Source of the DNA: Thermodesulfovibrio sp.
GTDB taxonomy: Bacteria; Nitrospirota; Thermodesulfovibrionia; Thermodesulfovibrionales; JdFR-85
Assembly: GCA_027050975.1 (NCBI GenBank)
Contig: JALUAR010000106.1
Location: 1 to 17,289, forward strand
Length of the DNA stretch: 17,289 bases
Direction: 5' to 3'
The notes under the pieces were generated by a model. It saw only the letters and a program-made list of their open reading frames with translations. It was not told the DNA's origin and ran no database searches. Below are positions 11,991 to 17,289 of this stretch, piece by piece. The stretch's first letter is position 1. Each line of letters starts with the position of its first letter. The position numbers were made by a program, and so were the translations under genes.

Positions 11991-12812
11991 CTATTTCTTT
12001 GGTTTCTCTTTTAATAGCTCAAGAAAGCCCTGTATGGTTGACAATTTCCTTTCCGATTGAGTATATAGCTTCGACGAGAAAATAGCTGTTGCTGCGTGGC
12101 CTGCCAGGAGATTAAAGAGCTCGTAATCCACATTGGAAAATGCCTTCTTTTGTAAAAGGAATGAATATATGGCAATTACTCCTATAACATGCTCTTTGAT
12201 TTTCAGTGGAATGCATACCAGAGGTTTATATATATCCACTCCGTCAGTGTTAACAATATCGTCACTGAAGAAGCTCTCTCCATCCTTCGCCACTGTACCG
12301 ATAATACCTTCGCCTACCGCTATCTTTGGAATCTCTTCCAGTTCTATGCCTTCTGATGCAACAGGTACAAGCTCTGTTGTTTTGTCATCAATAAGCATGA
12401 TGCAGAAACGCTCTGCCCCTATGAGGTTAATTATAATCTCCAAAACTATTTTTAAGACTTCGTCATAATCGAGAGTAGAGTGAAGTTGGTAGCTTGCCAC
12501 ATAAAGGTTAGCCAGATTATTGTTTTCTTCTTCTACTTCTATATAGCGATGGGCAAAGTCTTTATTTTCTTCCTCAACTTTTTTGAATCGTTCCTTTAGA
12601 GAGGCCAGTTCCTCTTCCAATACCCGAATTCGTTCCTCATAGTTCTTGATTCGGGCTTCATTGCTACTTTGCTGAAGTGCCTCTTCAAGTTCGGCTATTC
12701 TGTAGCGAAGGCGTTCGTTCTCTTTGAGTAGGCTTTTAGTGAACTCTTCACCTCTGCGGAATATCTGTAAAAACTCCTCTGCACTTTTCAATATTTTAGA
12801 ATCTTTACCCAT
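11991..12812 (-). CDS. Coiled-coil plus GAF-domain protein of the chemosensory operon
   Basis: The 273-aa protein has no membrane segment. Residues about 25-105 are a long coiled coil (repeated LEEELASLKERFKKVEEE-type heptads). A GAF domain follows at about 115-250, with DYDEVLKIVLEIIINLIGAERFCIML, VGEGIIGTVAKDGES, CIPLKIKEHVIGVIAIYS and NLLAGHAATAI. There is no kinase, cyclase or HTH output. I infer a soluble sensor or scaffold that reports a small ligand or redox state to the Che proteins; no haem- or nucleotide-binding residues can be assigned. It starts 4 bases after the cheB stop, with no Shine-Dalgarno, suggesting coupled translation, and is followed by cheY. Its place between cheB and cheY makes a role in the same pathway likely. 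Confidence 0.8.
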   Translation of the reverse strand: MGKDSKILKSAEEFLQIFRRGEEFTKSLLKENERLRYRIAELEEALQQSSNEARIKNYEERIRVLEEELASLKERFKKVEEENKDFAHRYIEVEEENNNLANLYVASYQLHSTLDYDEVLKIVLEIIINLIGAERFCIMLIDDKTTELVPVASEGIELEEIPKIAVGEGIIGTVAKDGESFFSDDIVNTDGVDIYKPLVCIPLKIKEHVIGVIAIYSFLLQKKAFSNVDYELFNLLAGHAATAIFSSKLYTQSERKLSTIQGFLELLKEKPKK

Positions 12813-12816
12813 ATTT

Positions 12817-13881
12817 TTAATAGTTGTTCATTACCACCCTTATGATCTCTGCAGGAATCCTTTGGAGCGGGAGTATTGTTCTTGCTGCATTAGCCTTGAT
12901 AACCTCTTGAGGCATTCCATAGACAATGGCAGTCTCCTCTGACTCTGCGACTGTATAACCACCACAGTTATGGATAGCAATCATTCCTTCTTTACCATCA
13001 CTACCCATGCCGGTAAGAATTATTCCCATCAGCCTTTTTTTGTATATTTCATAAGCTGAAAGTAGCATCCTGTCAATTGATGGTGTATACCTGTCATTCT
13101 GACTTGAAGGCTGCAATTTAGTATAAATCTTACCACCTTTGACTCGAAAAAGTAAATGATATCCACCGGGACAGATAAAGACCTTTCCCGGCTCTAAAGG
13201 TTCATTGTCAATAGCCTCTTTAACAATAAGTTCGGAGGTTTGATTTATTCTTTTTGCAAAAGGTCCTGTAAACCCTTTGGGCATATGCTGGCTGATTACA
13301 ATAGGGACCGGTATGTTACCGGGTAGTGCGGACAGTATATATTGAAGAGCCTGGGGACCTCCCGTAGAAGACCCTATGGCAATCAACTCTATTTTACCTA
13401 TCCTGGAAGGTGACAGAGCATGTGGCGGGTGTTTGGTTTTCGGTGATGAGAGTTTCTGCCGATCAAGCTTTTTCAATGAAAAAGGTGTTATGCTTCTGAC
13501 CTTTGTGAGAAGGTCATGTTCTATTTTCCTGAGTTCACTGGATGCCCTACGGGTTGGTTTGGTAATAAAGTCAACAGCGCCGAGATCAAGGGCCTTAAAT
13601 ACGGTTTTTTTATCCGATAGAGAGCTTACCATTATAACAGGGGTCGGTTTTTCCTTCATCAGCCATCTCAGGAAGGTGAATCCGTCCATGTGAGGCATGT
13701 CAATATCGAGGGTTATAAGATCCGGATTGTAACGTAATGTTTTAGCAATAGCGTCTATTCCGTCAACGGCAACGGCTATCACCTCTATATCAGGCTCCTT
13801 TTCAAGCATCTTTCGGATTGTTTGTCTATTATAAGCAGAATCATCGACAATGAGGATTCGTTTACAGTTCTTGGAAGTCAA
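12817..13881 (-). CDS. cheB: Chemotaxis protein-glutamate methylesterase/deamidase CheB
   Basis: CheB removes methyl groups from receptor glutamates and deamidates glutamines. The 354-aa product has the expected two parts. The receiver domain (about 8-128) has Asp59 in LITLDIDMPHMDG and Lys108 in ITKPT. The methylesterase domain (about 163-350) has catalytic Ser172 (GSSTGG), His199 (SQHMPKGF) and Asp295 (TGMGSDG). A linker rich in Lys, Pro and Ser joins them. The start is TTG at 13881, with a strong GGAGG 6 bases upstream; this start keeps the beginning of the receiver (KRILIVDDS) in place. It follows cheR by 15 bases. All active-site residues are present. Confidence 0.95.
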   Translation of the reverse strand: MTSKNCKRILIVDDSAYNRQTIRKMLEKEPDIEVIAVAVDGIDAIAKTLRYNPDLITLDIDMPHMDGFTFLRWLMKEKPTPVIMVSSLSDKKTVFKALDLGAVDFITKPTRRASSELRKIEHDLLTKVRSITPFSLKKLDRQKLSSPKTKHPPHALSPSRIGKIELIAIGSSTGGPQALQYILSALPGNIPVPIVISQHMPKGFTGPFAKRINQTSELIVKEAIDNEPLEPGKVFICPGGYHLLFRVKGGKIYTKLQPSSQNDRYTPSIDRMLLSAYEIYKKRLMGIILTGMGSDGKEGMIAIHNCGGYTVAESEETAIVYGMPQEVIKANAARTILPLQRIPAEIIRVVMNNY

Positions 13882-13896
13882 TTCCTGCCTCCTTTA

Positions 13897-14745
13897 TTAT
13901 TCTGGTTTCTGATATACAAGGTCATGTTTGAGATGTTTTAATTCGAAGTCAGTGGAAATATTAATAAGGGACTCTGCATGTCCGAGGAGAAGATATCCTC
14001 CTTTTTTAAGGATATTAAAAAATCCCGAAACCACCTTTTTCCTTGAGTCCAGGTCAAAGTATATTAATACGTTCCGGCAAAATATCGTATCCATTTTTCC
14101 CAAAAATCCCATTTTTGTGGTATCAAGAAGATTAAGGTAGCTAAAGTTTACAAGTCTCTTTACCTTATCCTTTATCTTGTATGTTCCCTCTTCCTGCGGT
14201 TCGAAATATTTGTGTATATAGTATCGCTCCGTTCCTCTGAAAGAATTTTCTCCGTAAATCCCACGTCTTGCAACGGAAAGCACGCGTCTGTTAATGTCAC
14301 TGCCTATGATTTCAATGTCCCAATCTTTGAAGAGCTTGCTCTCAAGAATCAATATTCCTATTGTGTAAGGCTCCTCTCCGGTTGAACATCCTGCGGAAAG
14401 GATTCTCAATCGTTTGTTCTTTAGGTTTTTTTCTTTCAACTCAGGTAGAATCTCTTCCTTAAAGGCGCGCAACTGGTTCTGTTCTCTGAAAAAGTAGGTT
14501 TCGTTAACAGTGAGAATATCCATTATAGCAGATATTTCTTCGTCTCGTTTATGATCGTACAGGAGAAAACGGTAGTAGTCACGGAAGGATCTCATATTGT
14601 GAGACTTAAGCCTTCCGTTAAGACGTCTTTCAAGTAGACTTTTGGAGTCATCACTGAAATATATGCCTGAATGGTCTCTGATGAGTTCTCTAAGAAGTCT
14701 GAATTCCTCTTCAGAGATACTGACGGTTTTCTCCTTTTCAAACAC
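13897..14745 (-). CDS. cheR: Chemotaxis protein methyltransferase CheR
   Basis: CheR transfers methyl from S-adenosylmethionine to receptor glutamates. The 282-aa product has an N-terminal helical domain (about 10-85), the block NETYFFRE (81-88), SAM-binding motif I as SAGCSTGEEPYTI (117-129), the acidic SAM contact in IIGSDINRR, then FCRNVLIYFD (222-231) and LLGHAESL near the end. No TPR extension is present. The start is GTG at 14745, overlapping the stop of the HEAT gene by 8 bases (GTGTTTGA), with a G-rich stretch ahead. Coupling to the HEAT gene suggests the two proteins act together. It is followed by cheB, the opposing enzyme. Confidence 0.95.
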   Translation of the reverse strand: MFEKEKTVSISEEEFRLLRELIRDHSGIYFSDDSKSLLERRLNGRLKSHNMRSFRDYYRFLLYDHKRDEEISAIMDILTVNETYFFREQNQLRAFKEEILPELKEKNLKNKRLRILSAGCSTGEEPYTIGILILESKLFKDWDIEIIGSDINRRVLSVARRGIYGENSFRGTERYYIHKYFEPQEEGTYKIKDKVKRLVNFSYLNLLDTTKMGFLGKMDTIFCRNVLIYFDLDSRKKVVSGFFNILKKGGYLLLGHAESLINISTDFELKHLKHDLVYQKPE

Positions 14746-16726
14746 CTAAGGCCCCCTCGATCGCCTTTCTTACTGTAGGATCTGTTTCGCTATCATAGAC
14801 CTCTTCAAGAATACTCAGAGCATCTGGAGTATTTATTTTTGCAAGGGCCTGCACAGAGGCAAGCCTTGTCGCCCAGTCATCGCTGAACACAAATGCCTTG
14901 ATTTCATTAATGGATTCGGGAAAAGAAGACAGTGAAAGTATGGCTGTTCTCTGGATCTCTCTGTCATCGCTTTTCAGCATTCGTACTATCTGCTTTCGTG
15001 CGTTCCGAGATGGGAAATGCGCCAAAGCTTCTATTGCCTGTATAACCACATAGCCATTAGGATCATCCAGAAGTTCAACAAGCCTGGAAAGAGCCTTTTT
15101 ATCAGCAAAACGTGAAAGTGCACGTGTGGCCACCGCCCTGACATTCTCGTCCGTATCCTTGGTCATTAGGAGTACAAAATCCAGTATATCATCACCTTTA
15201 AATTGGGCAATTGCTTCAGTAGCGATTGCACGAACTTCCGGTGTCTCATCTGTTAGTGCCCTCTTCATATGTCTTTTAACCTCTTCGACCAAATTGCTTC
15301 CAGGAGGTGTTTTTGACAGAGCAATCAAGGCAGCCTTTCTAACCTCTGTGTCAGGGTCCTTAAGTGTGAAACCAAGGGCTTCGATAATTTTGGATGCTTC
15401 GGACGTATCTCTTTCCTTAAGTAATTTTCCGAGTATCAAGGCCATGTTCTTTCTCATAAAGCTTGAATCGGATTTCAGGTTCTGAATAAGCTCTTCTGTA
15501 TTAAGGTATTGACTTAAGCGCTGCAGTGCCTCTACCGCCGATGCCTGCACATCGGGATATGGGTGTGAAAGAAGAGATACGAGAGGTGTAACAGCCTCTT
15601 TGTCACCAATCCATCCGAGTCCTCTTGCTGCATAGGATACTACATGGCCGTCTCTGTCCTTGAGAAGAGAAAGGAGATGTTTATAAAAGAAAGGATTACG
15701 GAGGTCAGCAATTACATCTGTTATTAATCGTCTTCTATTAGGTATCTCTTTTTCTAACAGCGGAAGAAGAACCTCCGGAGAGGTCTTTCCAATATACAAT
15801 AAAGATCTTTTTACTATGTCCCTGAACTCTTCTTCATCTGAAAGCTCCAGAAGGGAGTTTATTGCACGGGTATCCTTAAGTAGTCCAAGTAAGAGAATAG
15901 CCGATGCCTTTACCTCGGGATTGTTACTTTTGGTATGTTGCAATAGAATATTAAATGTCTCTTTTCCCAGATGTTCCTGAATCTGCTGTACAATATATTC
16001 TTCGTTCAGTCCGCTTTTGTAAAATTGCTCAATCGTCCTTATGGTCTCTTCCTGAATAGAACGTCTTTTATCAAGCAGTAAAGGAATTATGGCCTTAAGA
16101 GTTTCCGGTTCGGAGAATCTGGCAAGTGCCTTGAGAGAAGGTTCTGTTAAGGGTCGTATCGTCAACGTCTTTAAGAGATAGGGAATTGCCCTCCTGTCAC
16201 CTATTCTTCCTAAGGCATCCACTGCCGGATAGGCTGTCCATGTATCTCCTGAGTCGATGATCTCGATTAGTGCATCAACTACTTGAGACTCTTTTAAACG
16301 TCCGAGATACTCCACAGCTGAGGCTCTTACATTATCATCCTCATCCTTAATAGCTCTGAGCAGAACCGGAAGGGTGTCCCTGCCACCGATTGTGCCAAGG
16401 ACATCTATAATGAATTTCCGGACGTCTCTGTTGTCTGTCTCAAACGCCTTTATTAGATGAGGCACCGCGATACTTCCAAGCCTTGTTAATGCCTCTATGG
16501 CTGCATTACGGGCACCGGCGTTGTCTTCCAGATATAAAAGACGGATAAGCTCATTAATATACTGCTGAGGCTTGTACTCTGACAGGAGTACATCAAGGGC
16601 GGTCTTTCTTACTCGCCAACTTCCATCTTTTAGAGCCTCCAATGCATAAGAGAGCCCCTTTGAAGACCCTTTTAGAGCTAATAATTTTCGCCTCTTCTGT
16701 TCTGTTGCCTTTTTCTGATCAGTCAC
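14738..16726 (-). CDS. Large HEAT-repeat protein in the chemosensory operon
   Basis: The 662-aa protein consists almost wholly of HEAT (E-Z/PBS-lyase-like) repeats of about 31 residues, roughly 20 by length. Typical units include AVPHLIKAF-DNRDVRKFIIDVLGTIG, EDDNVRASAVEYLGRLK and DENVRAVATRALSRFAD. Such superhelical solenoids bind partner proteins; no enzymatic motif, signal peptide or membrane segment is seen. The start is GTG at 16726, overlapping the cheW stop by 8 bases (GTGACTGA); its 3' end overlaps cheR by another 8. This places it between CheW and CheR in a coupled block, so I infer a scaffold or adaptor in receptor adaptation. The function is not known from sequence. Alternatively it could regulate another surface process run by this alternative Che system. 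Confidence 0.88.
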   Translation of the reverse strand: MTDQKKATEQKRRKLLALKGSSKGLSYALEALKDGSWRVRKTALDVLLSEYKPQQYINELIRLLYLEDNAGARNAAIEALTRLGSIAVPHLIKAFETDNRDVRKFIIDVLGTIGGRDTLPVLLRAIKDEDDNVRASAVEYLGRLKESQVVDALIEIIDSGDTWTAYPAVDALGRIGDRRAIPYLLKTLTIRPLTEPSLKALARFSEPETLKAIIPLLLDKRRSIQEETIRTIEQFYKSGLNEEYIVQQIQEHLGKETFNILLQHTKSNNPEVKASAILLLGLLKDTRAINSLLELSDEEEFRDIVKRSLLYIGKTSPEVLLPLLEKEIPNRRRLITDVIADLRNPFFYKHLLSLLKDRDGHVVSYAARGLGWIGDKEAVTPLVSLLSHPYPDVQASAVEALQRLSQYLNTEELIQNLKSDSSFMRKNMALILGKLLKERDTSEASKIIEALGFTLKDPDTEVRKAALIALSKTPPGSNLVEEVKRHMKRALTDETPEVRAIATEAIAQFKGDDILDFVLLMTKDTDENVRAVATRALSRFADKKALSRLVELLDDPNGYVVIQAIEALAHFPSRNARKQIVRMLKSDDREIQRTAILSLSSFPESINEIKAFVFSDDWATRLASVQALAKINTPDALSILEEVYDSETDPTVRKAIEGALGV

Positions 16727-17207
16727 CTTTCCCCTTTTTGTTGTTAATGATTTTGTCTGAGAATTTCTTTCGAGATTTCTCCAGCTTGACCCTTTCTTCT
16801 GAGGTGAGTACCTTGTCTATATCCATAATGATGACAACCTCTCCGCTTTCGATTTCAACAATCCCTGTCAGGAACTCTGCCTTAAATCCCTTGAATAACT
16901 TGGAAGGTCGTTGGATACGGTCATCGGGAATATCTCTGATTTCTGTTACGGAATCTACTATGATGCCTACCTTTTCACCATTAAGTCTTATTATTACCAC
17001 ACGTTCCTTTTCTGCCCTGTCTTCGATTCCGAACCTTTTCCTCAGATTTATTAAAGGAATAACATCTCCTCGCAGGCTAATTACACCAACAATAAAATCC
17101 GGCAGTTCTGGAACCTTGTGAACATCAAGAGGATTGAGAATTTCCACAATTCTCATTATGTCAATACCAAAAAGCTCTTCTTTTATCCTAAATATTAGAT
17201 ATTTCAT
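16719..17207 (-). CDS. cheW: CheW-type coupling protein
   Basis: The 162-aa protein is a single CheW domain. YLIFRIKEELFGIDIMRIVEIL opens the first barrel, and VPELPDFIVGVISLRGDVIPLINLRKRFG (about 32-60) is the conserved coupling surface. VGIIVDSVTEI and FLTGIVEI ... VIIMDIDKVL complete the second barrel. CheW links receptors to CheA in signalling arrays. The last 30 residues are a Lys-rich extension beyond the usual domain. The ATG at 17207 comes one base after the stop of the preceding frame, without a Shine-Dalgarno, so translation is likely coupled. The next gene, the HEAT protein, starts inside its 3' end. Confidence 0.93.
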   Translation of the reverse strand: MKYLIFRIKEELFGIDIMRIVEILNPLDVHKVPELPDFIVGVISLRGDVIPLINLRKRFGIEDRAEKERVVIIRLNGEKVGIIVDSVTEIRDIPDDRIQRPSKLFKGFKAEFLTGIVEIESGEVVIIMDIDKVLTSEERVKLEKSRKKFSDKIINNKKGKGD

Positions 17208-17208
17208 A

Positions 17209-17289
17209 TTATTTATTGTTATCCGTCTTGAATGCCTCGGTCTCTTTTCTCAGTGATTCAATCTCTTCATAAAGTGAGGAGATGAATAC
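17209..17289 (-). CDS. C-terminal end of an upstream gene (partial)
   Basis: The - strand is open from the window edge to TAA at 17211-17209 and gives 26 residues, VFISSLYEEIESLRKETEAF then KTDNNK. They are helical and charged. The pattern ELI-x-x-LRKE-x-x-x-FK resembles the last helix of methyl-accepting chemotaxis proteins, which would suit a gene directly before cheW, but this is a guess from very little sequence. The stop is one base from the cheW ATG. Confidence 0.5.
   Translation of the reverse strand, partial: VFISSLYEEIESLRKETEAFKTDNNK

Noticed and set aside
1..17289. CRISPR array, tRNA, rRNA or insertion sequence
   Set aside because: No regularly spaced repeats, no tRNA-like cloverleaf or CCA end, no rRNA segments and no transposase or integrase frame were recognised on either strand.

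Overview
This window reads as Gram-negative bacterial chromosome. A periplasmic lytic transglycosylase, a bacterial-type prolyl-tRNA synthetase, ribosomal proteins L13 and S9, ArgC and a chemosensory operon all point that way. The gene styles (GbsR-type regulator, stand-alone pyruvate-kinase C-terminal domain protein, HEPN/nucleotidyltransferase-like pair, HEAT protein among che genes) fit an anaerobic lineage such as Nitrospirota or a deltaproteobacterial-type phylum. That placement is inference, and I cannot fix the taxon from sequence alone.

Layout. (1) 1-1601, + strand: the tail of an unknown gene, then an MltF-type lytic transglycosylase. (2) 1602-4984: an accessory islet of debris and small modules. 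It holds a 44-codon remnant of a phospholipase-D-like/helicase protein, an intact RelE-type toxin with a ParD-like antitoxin, a hairpin-rich intergenic stretch, a GbsR/MarR regulator with a textbook promoter and a 29-bp perfect inverted-repeat operator, an atypical SDR/epimerase, a PIN toxin that has lost its N-terminus, and a 51-aa zinc-ribbon protein. (3) 11458 down to 4987, - strand: a housekeeping run rplM-rpsI-argC-JAMM peptidase-HDAC-like deacylase-PK_C protein-HEPN-degenerate nucleotidyltransferase-proS. It starts at a good sigma70-type promoter (11547-11519) and is interrupted before proS by a 140-bp element bounded by long inverted repeats. (4) 17289 down to 11608, - strand: a chemosensory operon with an unidentified upstream gene end, cheW, a 662-aa HEAT-repeat protein, cheR, cheB, a coiled-coil/GAF protein and cheY. 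CheA and an identified receptor lie outside the window.

How the genes fit together. The che block is translationally coupled (two 8-nt GTG...TGA overlaps) and encodes adaptation (CheR/CheB), coupling (CheW), output (CheY) and two unusual extra members, the HEAT scaffold and the GAF sensor. The L13/S9 operon couples ribosome assembly, arginine synthesis and prolyl-tRNA charging with a 4-nt-overlapping pair of zinc hydrolases. In the islet, GbsR very likely controls itself and the adjacent SDR gene; a second copy of the operator core sits exactly at the junction of the two genes.

I found no large novel defence or mobile system. The best candidates for something undescribed are the inverted-repeat element in the proS leader, the degenerate nucleotidyltransferase partner of the HEPN protein, the HEAT protein wired into the chemosensory operon, and the GbsR operator architecture. 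No tRNA, rRNA or CRISPR was seen.
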